From assembly GCA_021734165.1 (NCBI GenBank), contig JAIPJL010000018.1, positions 1-39,189 on the forward strand: DNA of 39,189 nt. The letters run 5' to 3'. The DNA comes from a bacterium. Lineage in GTDB: Bacteria > Electryoneota > AABM5-125-24 > Hatepunaeales > Hatepunaeaceae. Position numbers and translations under genes: made by a program. The notes below the pieces were generated by a model, which searched no databases, was not told the origin of the DNA, and saw only the letters and a program-made list of their open reading frames with translations. Shown piece after piece: positions 25,609-33,445 of the stretch; positions within the stretch are counted from its first letter, which is position 1, and every line of letters starts with the position of its first letter.

Positions 25609-27039
25609 GTGGAAATTAATTCAAATTACATACTTTGGGGAATTATTGTAATATATATGTCTTTCATCTTTTTGAAAGGCGTATTTAAAGTAAAAAGTAT
25701 CCACCACTCAGACGATTATCTCGTTGCAGGTAGAAGTGTTCGCTGGTTTCTGCTGTTTGCAACTATGGGCGCCACGATTATTGGAGGTGGATATTCGATT
25801 GGAGCTGTCGGTAAGACATACGAGCTGGGATTAGTTTGGGTATTTGTGTTTGCCGGAGCTTATTTTCATTTCATCTTCTCCGGATTAGTAGTAGCGCCTC
25901 AGTTCAGGGAGGCTAAACTATATACAGTTGCGGGATATTTTGGTTACCGTTTTGGTGAAAATCCCCGTTTTCTTGCTTTAATTCTCTCCATATTGTTTTC
26001 AATCTTTATCGTAGCCGCTCAAATGGCTGCCTTTGGTACAGTACTTTCGACCATTATGCCGCAATTTGCTGATAATGTAACTGTACTGCGTTGGGCTATC
26101 TTTATTGGTGGTATGATGGTTATTATTTACAGTACCGCCGGTGGACTGCTCGCTGTCATGCACACGGATATCTATCAGTTTGTTGTATTATTTGTAGGCT
26201 TTGTATTAACTCTTGTCCTTTGCCTGCCAGATATTCTCGGTTCATGGGGTGAAATAACAACTAAAATACGACCGGAGTTTTTTCAGGTCGAGGGTGGTAA
26301 GGGCTGGCTTTTTCTGATTACAACGTTTTTAGCTTTCTTTGTGGGTGAGACATTTGGTCCTGCGTATGTCACAAGGTATTGCGTCGGTACCAATATCAGA
26401 GAAACCAAAATGGGTATAGCCGGTGTAGGTATTTTTTTAGGATTAACATTTCCGGTAATACTGTTTTTCATCGCTTTATATGCGCGAATTCACTTTCCTG
26501 AAATTGATTCACAACAAGCTCTTCCGATGGTGATTCAGCGGTTGAATCATCCTATTGTTGCCGGATTAATCATTGCCGCACTGTTGAGTGCAGTGATGTC
26601 TTCTGCTGATTCAGCATTAAACTCAGCAACAGCAATATTCGTAAAGGACTTGTTCGAGCATCAACTTGGCTGGACAAAAAAGGGAGACAAATATTTACTG
26701 AAACTTGCGAGAATTTGTACTGCGATACTTGGAATAACAGCCATGCTGGTCGCAATTATCTTGCCTGATATAATTGGCTTATTATTGTTTACATATCATA
26801 TCTGGGCTCCCGCCATTATATTACCTGTAGTAGTAGGCGCAATTTCAAAGAAACGGTCACCCGAATTAACAAAGAGAATCTTCATTACTATGCTGATTTC
26901 GATTCTCTCAACATTCATCTACATGACAACCCCATGGGCAGATACGTTTGATCCTGCTGTATTCGGTGTGTTAGTTTCAGTTGTCGTGTTTTTTTCAACC
27001 AATTTAATATATAGAGGATCAAATGATTCAGAAAAATGA
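25609..27039 (+). CDS. Sodium:solute symporter (SSS family)
   Basis: The 476-residue membrane protein has about 13 hydrophobic helices. Family text includes SDDYLVAGRSVRWFLLFATMGATIIGGGYSIG near residues 32-65, FVGETFGPAYVTRY, and GLIIAALLSAVMSSADSALNSATAIFVKDLF (about 315-345), the sodium-site helix of SSS transporters. It should import an organic solute with Na+ across the inner membrane; by context an amino acid or its derivative. The GTG start at 25609 overlaps the Shine-Dalgarno AGGAGG (25604-25609), which cannot work well. The next codon with proper spacing is ATT at 25615, a rare start. The gene overlaps the following aminotransferase gene by 17 bp. Confidence 0.9.
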   Translation: MEINSNYILWGIIVIYMSFIFLKGVFKVKSIHHSDDYLVAGRSVRWFLLFATMGATIIGGGYSIGAVGKTYELGLVWVFVFAGAYFHFIFSGLVVAPQFREAKLYTVAGYFGYRFGENPRFLALILSILFSIFIVAAQMAAFGTVLSTIMPQFADNVTVLRWAIFIGGMMVIIYSTAGGLLAVMHTDIYQFVVLFVGFVLTLVLCLPDILGSWGEITTKIRPEFFQVEGGKGWLFLITTFLAFFVGETFGPAYVTRYCVGTNIRETKMGIAGVGIFLGLTFPVILFFIALYARIHFPEIDSQQALPMVIQRLNHPIVAGLIIAALLSAVMSSADSALNSATAIFVKDLFEHQLGWTKKGDKYLLKLARICTAILGITAMLVAIILPDIIGLLLFTYHIWAPAIILPVVVGAISKKRSPELTKRIFITMLISILSTFIYMTTPWADTFDPAVFGVLVSVVVFFSTNLIYRGSNDSEK

Positions 27040-28504
27040 ATTCTTTGAAAGCATTGTTAATAACCGTCAAAAACATCCGGAACGACTTAATGCTTCGTTT
27101 AACAGAATTGAGGAAGTACTTCAAATTCTGTCGATTGTTAAAGCTGATGAAATAATCGAAAAATGCAAAACAGAAATCGATCATAGCAGAAATCAGTTGA
27201 CAGATAATGAAGGAGTTTATGTTTATAAGACAATCAACTCTCTTTGTACAGAGAAAGAGCTAAAGAGAATTGCCGAGTTGTTGTTCCTATCGGAAATTTC
27301 TACAAAGGAAGCGATATCTTTACACGAAGAATATAAAATCCCGGTTTCTCACCTGGAAAAGGACATAATCCCCATATCAGGAGATGGCGCCTGGATAACA
27401 GATAACGTAAACCGTAGATTCCTTGATATGGACAGCAACTACAGCGCTACAAATCTTGGCATGAGTAACCGCGAAATTGCACTTGGCATTTATAATCAGG
27501 CTATTCAGTTAATTTCGATGAAAGAGGATCGTGTTCATATACCCAGGACACGTTTCTTAAAAAATATTCATGAAATGCTTCCTGATGGTTTAACGCAGTT
27601 CTATTGGCAGAATTCCGGTGGTGAGGCTGTTGATAAGGCATTAAAGATTGCTAAAGCTTATACTAAAAATGCCGGTGTTGTTGCAATGAAAGGAGGATTT
27701 CACGGGCGAACACATGGAGCTGTGTCAGTAACTTACGAAGAAAAATACAGGAAGCCATTTTTCCTGCATAATCAGGATTGGGTGCATTTTGTGGAGTTTA
27801 ATGATGCGGAAGCGGTTAAGAATCTTTTTGAAAAGAACAAAGCGAAAACTGTGATACTGGAGTTGGTTCAGGGAGAAGAAGCCGGAATCAGACCGGCAGA
27901 GCGAGAATTCCCTAAAAAATTGAGAGATATTTGTGATCAATATAATGGAGTTATGATAGTTGATGAAATCCAGACAGGATTCGGCAGAACTGCTGAAAAA
28001 GAGAATCAATGGTTTGCTTCGATGGTTTATGATGTTATTCCTGATATTATGACCATTGGAAAGAGCTTTGGGGGCGGATATCCCGTTACCGCTGTTGTTA
28101 CCAATAAACAAGTCAGTAATGCTATGAAACCAGGATATGACGGAAGCACTTTTGGTGGAAATCCGATGGCAATGGTTGCTGCAATGATAGCTACCCGACA
28201 AATGAGAGAAAAAAACATAACTAAAAATGTTATTGAGCGTTCTCAGCAAATCATAAATGGATTGAAGAGAATCAGAGATGAAAACAATAGTATAGGCGAA
28301 ATACGCGGATTAGGCTTAATGCTATCGTTCCAACTGTCTTCTCCGGAAAAAGTCGCCGAGTTTCAAAAGGAAATTGCACGAAACGGAGTAAAAACTTCTT
28401 TATCGACTCGTGAATGGGTTCGTTTCCTGCCTCCTTTAATAATCAGTAAAACAGATGTTGATTTTCTTTTGAAAGCAATTGCTCAAACACTTCAAATAAT
28501 TTAG
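27023..28504 (+). CDS. Class III aminotransferase with long N-terminal extension
   Basis: The 493-residue PLP enzyme carries the fold-type I class III core from about residue 115: FYWQNSGGEAVDKALKIA, KGGFHGRTHGA, VDEIQTGFGRT with Asp314 binding the PLP ring nitrogen, and PLP lysine Lys347 in MTIGKSFGGGYPVTAV, then STFGGNPMAMVAA. The preceding 110 residues are a helical extension absent from ordinary ArgD (about 400 aa) and reminiscent of putrescine/diamine aminotransferases. It is thus not the arginine-pathway enzyme, which is encoded separately at 33438. Substrate is unknown; ornithine, lysine or putrescine types all fit. It overlaps the transporter gene by 17 bp with a GAGG ribosome site, so the two are coupled. 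Confidence 0.85.
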   Translation: MIQKNEFFESIVNNRQKHPERLNASFNRIEEVLQILSIVKADEIIEKCKTEIDHSRNQLTDNEGVYVYKTINSLCTEKELKRIAELLFLSEISTKEAISLHEEYKIPVSHLEKDIIPISGDGAWITDNVNRRFLDMDSNYSATNLGMSNREIALGIYNQAIQLISMKEDRVHIPRTRFLKNIHEMLPDGLTQFYWQNSGGEAVDKALKIAKAYTKNAGVVAMKGGFHGRTHGAVSVTYEEKYRKPFFLHNQDWVHFVEFNDAEAVKNLFEKNKAKTVILELVQGEEAGIRPAEREFPKKLRDICDQYNGVMIVDEIQTGFGRTAEKENQWFASMVYDVIPDIMTIGKSFGGGYPVTAVVTNKQVSNAMKPGYDGSTFGGNPMAMVAAMIATRQMREKNITKNVIERSQQIINGLKRIRDENNSIGEIRGLGLMLSFQLSSPEKVAEFQKEIARNGVKTSLSTREWVRFLPPLIISKTDVDFLLKAIAQTLQII

Positions 28505-28508
28505 TACT

Positions 28509-29474
28509 GTGTTGGAAATAAGTTTAAAACATTTCATAAATACAAAGAAAATTTACGGAAGCATAAGTAATTCAAGATTTTTCCTCTGGCTTGTTTTGTT
28601 CTCTGTAATATTTCCATCATCTGAAACAAAGTCAAGCAAATGGCAGAAAATAACTCCCGACGGTGGTGAGAGAGTTGTTCTCGAAATAATCGGGAATGAA
28701 TGGGAATACTACCGTCTGGAACCGGGTGAAAGGATGACTTATGATGTTAGTGACTATTCGGAATGTCGTATTATAACCCGTGCGGATTTTCGTGACACAA
28801 GGAAAAAGGAATTGGTTTATTACTTTCGATTGGGTTGGAATGATGAAAATGGTGATCTAATCGCCCGGGCTGGAATACGTGCCTCCAAAAATGTTAGACT
28901 GAAAGGTACTAAATATCGTGTTGGTGAAAGTCAGATTGTTGAATTCTCAGATTTGCATGATAACAATAAACTTACATTGGAACTTAACGATACCGCTGAA
29001 CATCCTGTATATTTCCGGGTTCAGTATCTGAAGAAAGAATTCACGGATGAAACTGAATACACTTCTTACGATCCTTCGCACCACGAAGTTAAGGTGGAGA
29101 TAGTGACACATGAAACAACTTCCGATTATTACCTGATAGACAACTCAGGCAAATTATGTTATGAGATCATAGGACCTGCGATTCTTAAAATTAACGTGCG
29201 TATTGCGATGGATTTAAATGAGAAAAATTGTGTCAGGAAGCAGTTGGATATTTACGATAATGAAAAGATGAAAGACAGTGAAGAACTTCAATTCACTAGA
29301 TCAAAAGTATCAACTTTCAGAGATAACTCACTGTTTATACCTTCAAAGGCGGAAACTTTTTACATAGAAATACCGAAAGGAAAACACCAATACAGATTCA
29401 AACTATCTGATAATGTTAATCACGTTTACGTTCGAGCGTACATCCCGGATGATGATTTAAGTCCGGATAGCTGA
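28509..29474 (+). CDS. Hypothetical exported or membrane-anchored protein, 321 aa
   Basis: No family recognised. There is one hydrophobic stretch near the N-terminus (SRFFLWLVLFSVIFPSS, about 22-38) that may be a signal peptide or anchor; the remainder is polar and looks beta-rich (VVLEIIGNEWEYYRLEPGERMTYDVS, VKVEIVTHETTSDYY, FYIEIPKGKHQYRFKL), suggesting two beta-sandwich domains outside the cytoplasm. The GTG start lies 4 bp after the aminotransferase stop and lacks a good ribosome site; another start nearer the hydrophobic segment is possible. Co-directional with the cluster, but its role there is unclear. Confidence 0.65.
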   Translation: MLEISLKHFINTKKIYGSISNSRFFLWLVLFSVIFPSSETKSSKWQKITPDGGERVVLEIIGNEWEYYRLEPGERMTYDVSDYSECRIITRADFRDTRKKELVYYFRLGWNDENGDLIARAGIRASKNVRLKGTKYRVGESQIVEFSDLHDNNKLTLELNDTAEHPVYFRVQYLKKEFTDETEYTSYDPSHHEVKVEIVTHETTSDYYLIDNSGKLCYEIIGPAILKINVRIAMDLNEKNCVRKQLDIYDNEKMKDSEELQFTRSKVSTFRDNSLFIPSKAETFYIEIPKGKHQYRFKLSDNVNHVYVRAYIPDDDLSPDS

Positions 29475-29524
29475 ATGTAAATATTTAAAATTTCCATGTT
29501 AATTAGCAACGAAAGGAGATTAAA

Positions 29525-29986
29525 ATGGCTGATTTAAAAATTCCCGATTTAAACAGCATTATGATTGCAGGTAATCTGGTTAAAGATCCAAAACTGAGCC
29601 ACACAGGCCGAGGTACTCCGGTTTCAAATTTTACTATTGCTTCAAACAGAAGATACAAAGATAATTTTCAGGAAGTGAAGGAAGATGTGAGTTTTTTCGG
29701 TGTAGTCGCCTGGGACAAGTTAGGTGAAAGCTGTGCAGAGAGCTTACATAAGGGTAGCGCAGTATTGATCGCAGGTGAATTGCAGAGTCGCGAATGGAAA
29801 AACGAAGATGGCTATTTTCTAAACAGGGTTGAGATAAAGGCTCGTCGCATTCAGTTTTTAAATAAGCAGAGGAAAGATCTGCAGGATTTTGAATCTAACC
29901 GAATAAACACAGACAATACAAATTCATCATTTTCTGAAAAAGAAACTACTCCATATGATTTCGGATTTGGAAAGCTGGAACTTTAA
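29525..29986 (+). CDS. ssb: Single-stranded DNA-binding protein paralog (OB fold)
   Basis: The 153-residue protein has the SSB OB fold: NSIMIAGNLVKDPKLSHTGRGTPVSNFTIASNRRY (about 10-45), then FFGVVAWDKLGESCAESLHKGSAVLIAGELQSREW (about 57-92) and NRVEIKARRIQFL. The C-terminus ends GFGKLEL and lacks the usual acidic DDDIPF-type tip that recruits repair proteins, which suggests either a specialised paralog or altered partner binding. A strong AAAGGAG ribosome site precedes ATG. It is separated from the upstream gene by 50 bp and sits between metabolic genes, an unusual place for ssb. Confidence 0.88.
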   Translation: MADLKIPDLNSIMIAGNLVKDPKLSHTGRGTPVSNFTIASNRRYKDNFQEVKEDVSFFGVVAWDKLGESCAESLHKGSAVLIAGELQSREWKNEDGYFLNRVEIKARRIQFLNKQRKDLQDFESNRINTDNTNSSFSEKETTPYDFGFGKLEL

Positions 29987-30054
29987 TACAACGCTTAAAC
30001 AAAATGAAAAAGGAGTAATGTTATTATATTTCATTGTTCTAAAAGGTCAAATAT

Positions 30055-30873
30055 ATGAACTTCGACGAAATTGTTAGGCTGAGAAAGTTACTGCATACGA
30101 ATCCTGAAGTATCTGGTTCGGAGGAAATAACAGCGGAATTAATTCTCACATCATTAAAAAAGAGTAAACCTTACCGTATTGTAGATAACATCGCAGGAAA
30201 TGGTCTTGCTGTAATTTATTCCAGCAGAAAAGCAGGTCCTACTGTTCTATTCAGGTGTGAGCTGGATGCGCTACCCATACCGGAAACTGTAAAGTTAAAG
30301 TATGGTTCAAAATGCGAAGGAGTTTCACATAAATGCGGTCATGACGGTCACATGGCTATTATGGTAGGACTTGCTGACACTATTGCTAAGAATCGCCCGG
30401 AATGCGGCAATGTCGTACTGCTTTTCCAGCCGTCAGAGGAAACCGGTGAAGGCGCTGCATTAGTACTTAAAGATAAAAACTTCATTAAGAATATACCAAA
30501 ACCGGATTATGTGTTTGCGCTTCATAATCTACCGGGATTTCCGGTTGGTCATGTTATTGTCAGGGAAGAGACGTTTGCTTCCGCTTCGATTGGATTATCT
30601 GTTGATTTGATTGGAGCTACATCACACGCTTCCGAACCTCAAAACGGACGCAGTCCTGCTTTAGCTTTAGCTCAAATAATCCAAGGATTAAGCTCAATAC
30701 CGCAGTTCAATAAAGCCCTGCATGAGACAGGTCAGGTTACCATTATTCATGCGCGACTTGGTGAAGAAGCCTTTGGGACTTCGCCCGGATTAGCAAAGGT
30801 TATGGCAACATTACGCTCTCATTCTTCAAAGGTTTTGGAAAATCTGAAAAAAACTGTGAACGGATTATTGTGA
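30055..30873 (+). CDS. M20 metallopeptidase/amidohydrolase, N-terminal part (upstream of frameshift)
   Basis: Residues 1-265 or so cover most of an M20D amidohydrolase (hippurate, indole-acetyl-amino-acid or N-acyl amino acid hydrolase family). Visible metal and catalytic positions: RCELDALP (Asp71), SHKCGHDGHM (Cys94, His96, His99), FQPSEETGEG (Glu128/Glu129) and ALHNLPG. The dimerisation domain follows (GATSHASEPQNGRSPALALAQI). At a run of seven A (30847-30853) the frame changes: eight A would read LKKNCERIIVNTAKTYEL straight into the next frame. The last residues TVNGLL are an artefact. Intact length would be about 382 residues. In context it could release amino acids from N-acyl or N-acetyl forms. 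Confidence 0.85.
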   Translation: MNFDEIVRLRKLLHTNPEVSGSEEITAELILTSLKKSKPYRIVDNIAGNGLAVIYSSRKAGPTVLFRCELDALPIPETVKLKYGSKCEGVSHKCGHDGHMAIMVGLADTIAKNRPECGNVVLLFQPSEETGEGAALVLKDKNFIKNIPKPDYVFALHNLPGFPVGHVIVREETFASASIGLSVDLIGATSHASEPQNGRSPALALAQIIQGLSSIPQFNKALHETGQVTIIHARLGEEAFGTSPGLAKVMATLRSHSSKVLENLKKTVNGLL

Positions 30874-31202
30874 ATACCGCCAAAACTTATGAACTGGATT
30901 ATAAGATTGGGTGGCAGGAGGAATTTCCAGTCACCGTGAATAACGGAAAAGCGGTAAAAATAATTGAAGAAGCTGCGCGAGAGTTAAACTTAACCGTACA
31001 TCAACAAACAATTCCATTCCCATGGTCGGAAGATTTTGGGCATTTTACTGAAGCTTTCACCGGAGCGATGTTCGGACTGGGCGCCGGTGAAAAACAGCCT
31101 CCTTTACATCATCCCAAATATGATTTTCCGGACGAGATTATTGTAACAGGAATACTGATGTTTGAGAGAATTTTACAAAATATTCTCGCCTCAAAAGAAT
31201 GA
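30870..31202 (+). CDS. M20 amidohydrolase, C-terminal part (downstream of frameshift)
   Basis: This 110-residue frame completes the catalytic domain with FPWSEDFGHFTEAFTGAMFGLGAG (about 48-72), the SEDFG motif and GLGAG that close the M20D active site, and the metal-binding HHPKYDFPDE. It overlaps the preceding frame by four bases. An independent protein of this size would not fold as an amidohydrolase, so the two frames are one gene broken by a homopolymer indel. The final Glu-stop is 28 bp before the GTG taken as start of the racemase gene. Confidence 0.8.
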   Translation: MNTAKTYELDYKIGWQEEFPVTVNNGKAVKIIEEAARELNLTVHQQTIPFPWSEDFGHFTEAFTGAMFGLGAGEKQPPLHHPKYDFPDEIIVTGILMFERILQNILASKE

Positions 31203-31230
31203 AGGATTTAATAACATTGAGTCAAACCTT

Positions 31231-32397
31231 GTGATACATTCATCCGTCATAGAACTTAGCAAAAATGCCTTAAAGAAGAATCTGCAATTTTTAAGAAAAC
31301 AGATCGGAAGCAAAACGCTTTTTTCCTCTGTTATAAAAGGAAATGCTTATGGTCACGGTATAGAAGTGTTCGTACCGTTAGCTGAGGAGTGCGGCGTCAG
31401 GCATTTCTCGGTATTCGACGCCAGCGAGGGACTTAGAACACTCCAGAGTATTACTCGCGACAGCCACATTATGATCATGGGCGCTATCGATAACGATGAG
31501 CTTGAATGGGCAATCGAAAACGGCATCTCGTTTTATACATTCGATCAGGACAGGTTGAATGCTGCGCTGATAGCCTCAAAACTTACCGGAAAACCTGCCA
31601 GGATACATCTGGAGCTTGAGACGGGGCTCAACAGGATGGGATTGGATGATGAAAATCTTAACGATGTCATGCGCATTGTTGAAAACAATTCCGAACATTT
31701 CAGGATTGAAGGAGTTTCCACTCATTATGCCGGAGCCGAAAGCATTAATAATTACCTGCGAATTATTGAACAGATAAAACGATATAACCAAATGGTTGAG
31801 GATCTGAAGAAGAAAGGTGTAAGCTTTGGATTAAGACACACCGCCTGTTCCGCAGCTGTATTTAACTATCCGGAAACGATCATGGACATGGTAAGAGTAG
31901 GGATCGCTCAGTACGGATTCTGGCCAACTAAAGAAACACTTTTACATTACAGCCTTTCAAATGAAAGTGAATCCGGGAAAAGGTTTGTAGATCCACTGAA
32001 GCGTGTTCTGAAATGGAAGAGTCACGTTATAAACATCAAACAGGTAGCACCCGGTGATTTCATTGGCTATGGGACGTCATATCAGGCGCCGAGGAATCAG
32101 AAGATAGCATCAGTTCCGGTAGGTTACTTTCATGGATTCTCGCGAAACCTCAGCAATTACGGTCGTGTTTTAATCCACGGAAAGCGTGTGCCTGTGATCG
32201 GACTGGTCAACATGAACATGATGATGATCAACGTAACAGACGTACCGAATGCTAACATTGGTGATGAAGTTGTAATAATCGGCAAGCAGAAAAAGATGCA
32301 GATAACAGTCGCATCCTTCAGCGATATGACCGATAACCTGAATTATGAAGTCCTCGTCAGCCTGCAGCCGGATATACCAAGGGTTGTAGTGGACTGA
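31231..32397 (+). CDS. Alanine racemase-family PLP enzyme
   Basis: From the GTG at 31231 the protein has 388 residues with PLP lysine Lys36 in SSVIKGNAYGHGIE, as in classical alanine racemases (Lys about 35-39). Other hallmarks: HLELETGLNRMGLD, VSTHYAGAE, VRVGIAQYGFWP and, in the C-terminal domain, the catalytic tyrosine in FIGYGTSYQAPRNQKIASVPVGYFHGFSR, then VPVIGLVNMNMMMINVTD. Alr interconverts L- and D-alanine for peptidoglycan; related enzymes use serine, lysine or ornithine. The frame is open upstream to 31162 inside the M20 gene, but that extension shows no family similarity. No good ribosome site is visible. It is the second fold-III racemase in 8 kb. Confidence 0.88.
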   Translation: MIHSSVIELSKNALKKNLQFLRKQIGSKTLFSSVIKGNAYGHGIEVFVPLAEECGVRHFSVFDASEGLRTLQSITRDSHIMIMGAIDNDELEWAIENGISFYTFDQDRLNAALIASKLTGKPARIHLELETGLNRMGLDDENLNDVMRIVENNSEHFRIEGVSTHYAGAESINNYLRIIEQIKRYNQMVEDLKKKGVSFGLRHTACSAAVFNYPETIMDMVRVGIAQYGFWPTKETLLHYSLSNESESGKRFVDPLKRVLKWKSHVINIKQVAPGDFIGYGTSYQAPRNQKIASVPVGYFHGFSRNLSNYGRVLIHGKRVPVIGLVNMNMMMINVTDVPNANIGDEVVIIGKQKKMQITVASFSDMTDNLNYEVLVSLQPDIPRVVVD

Positions 32398-32498
32398 AAA
32401 ACATACAACCGAATGACAAATCCGGAAATAAATCCCTTACAAAATAACTGCCATTAGTGAATTCCAGTAAAACGAACATAAAAAGGAAAATAAAAAAC

Positions 32499-32529
32499 TG
32501 CTATTCCGCATAATTTTTGCAGAATAGCA
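32499..32529. promoter_or_regulatory. Dyad in front of the arg operon
   Basis: TGCTATTC and GCA (32499-32510, one unpaired base between) mirror TGC and GAATAGCA (32518-32529) around the loop TAATTTT. The 31-bp dyad lies directly before the ribosome site AAGGAG (32531-32536). It could be an operator (ArgR-type boxes are A/T-rich dyads containing GAAT) or an RNA stem. Confidence 0.55.
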
Positions 32530-32546
32530 CAAGGAGATTTAAAAAT

Positions 32547-32582
32547 TTGAAGAATCGAATCCAAATCCAAATGGACTACTGA
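32547..32582 (+). CDS. Putative 11-residue leader ORF coupled to argB
   Basis: TTG at 32547 opens a frame reading MKNRIQIQMDY that stops at 32580-32582; the stop TGA shares one base with the argB ATG (TGATG). AAGGAG (32531-32536) is the only ribosome site and is 10 bases from this TTG but 45 from the argB ATG, which has none of its own. The peptide is not arginine-rich, so coupling rather than classic attenuation is likelier. Prediction only. Confidence 0.4.
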   Translation: MKNRIQIQMDY

Positions 32583-33445
32583 TGCCTTATTCAGAGAAAA
32601 ACAAAACGTTTGAAAACAAATCTGTGCTTTTCAAGTACGGTGGTAATGCGATGATTGATGAATCCTCAAAACAAGAGTTCATCAAAGTTGTCCACGACCT
32701 TAAGAATGCAGGTTTAACAATTGTTATAGTACACGGAGGAGGACCATACATCGCCGAATTGCTGAGCGATGTTGGTATTGAATCAGAATTTATTGGCGGA
32801 CACCGAAAAACTGATAAAAACGCTATGAAGTTTGTAGAAATGGCATTGTCGGGAAGGGTAAATGGTGAAATTATTAAATTGCTGAATCAAATGAATATTA
32901 AAGCCGTTGGATTGTCTGGGAAGGATCAGAAGATGGTTCGCGCAATTAAACGTTTTCATCAAAACGATAATGGTGAAAATGTTGATCTTGGTCATGTCGG
33001 TGATATTACGCAAATTGATACGGAATTGATAAATATTCTGACCGAACATGATTATATACCGGTGGTTGCATCAATTGGAGTGGGAGAAGATTCAGAAGAC
33101 TACAACATAAACGCGGATATGTTTGCAGGACATTTAGCGGGAAATCTTAAGGTAGATCACTATATCCTATTAACCGACGTTGACGGTTTATACAAAAACA
33201 TAGATGATCCAAATACACTAATTTCTAAATTGACTACAGAAGAAGTAGATAACATACTCCATAATAAGATTCAAGGTGGAATGATCCCAAAGTTAGAATC
33301 ATGTCTCATCGCTTTAAAAAAGGGAGCTAAACGTGCTTACATTATTAATGGTATGAAACCACGGGAAATATTCGATCTATTATTGATAGAAAAAAAGGTA
33401 GGAACGGAAATCATTAAACAAGATGGAGATAAGAAGTATGGATGA
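32582..33445 (+). CDS. argB: Acetylglutamate kinase
   Basis: The enzyme phosphorylates N-acetyl-L-glutamate with ATP, the second step of ornithine synthesis. The 287 residues show the amino-acid kinase fold: VLFKYGGNAM (Lys of the ATP site, about 18), IVIVHGGGPYIAELL, GHRKTD for substrate binding, VGLSGKDQKM, YNINADMFAGHLAG (Asn/Asp substrate contacts), ILLTDVDGLY and KIQGGMIPKLESC, in the family order. It leads argB-argD-argC-argJ. There is no ribosome site directly upstream; translation probably depends on the leader ORF. ArgB is commonly feedback-inhibited by arginine; the N-terminal helix that mediates this in some species is short here, so sensitivity is uncertain. Confidence 0.95.
   Translation: MPYSEKNKTFENKSVLFKYGGNAMIDESSKQEFIKVVHDLKNAGLTIVIVHGGGPYIAELLSDVGIESEFIGGHRKTDKNAMKFVEMALSGRVNGEIIKLLNQMNIKAVGLSGKDQKMVRAIKRFHQNDNGENVDLGHVGDITQIDTELINILTEHDYIPVVASIGVGEDSEDYNINADMFAGHLAGNLKVDHYILLTDVDGLYKNIDDPNTLISKLTTEEVDNILHNKIQGGMIPKLESCLIALKKGAKRAYIINGMKPREIFDLLLIEKKVGTEIIKQDGDKKYG

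Noticed and set aside
27725-28249. Long antisense frame (174 codons) over the class III aminotransferase
   Set aside because: The sense strand has a full set of PLP-enzyme motifs; the antisense product is low-complexity shadow sequence.
23211-28504. Ectoine operon (MarR/EctR, acetyltransferase, aminotransferase, transporter)
   Set aside because: No ectoine synthase (EctC) is present, and the racemase and aminotransferase extension do not fit EctA/EctB.
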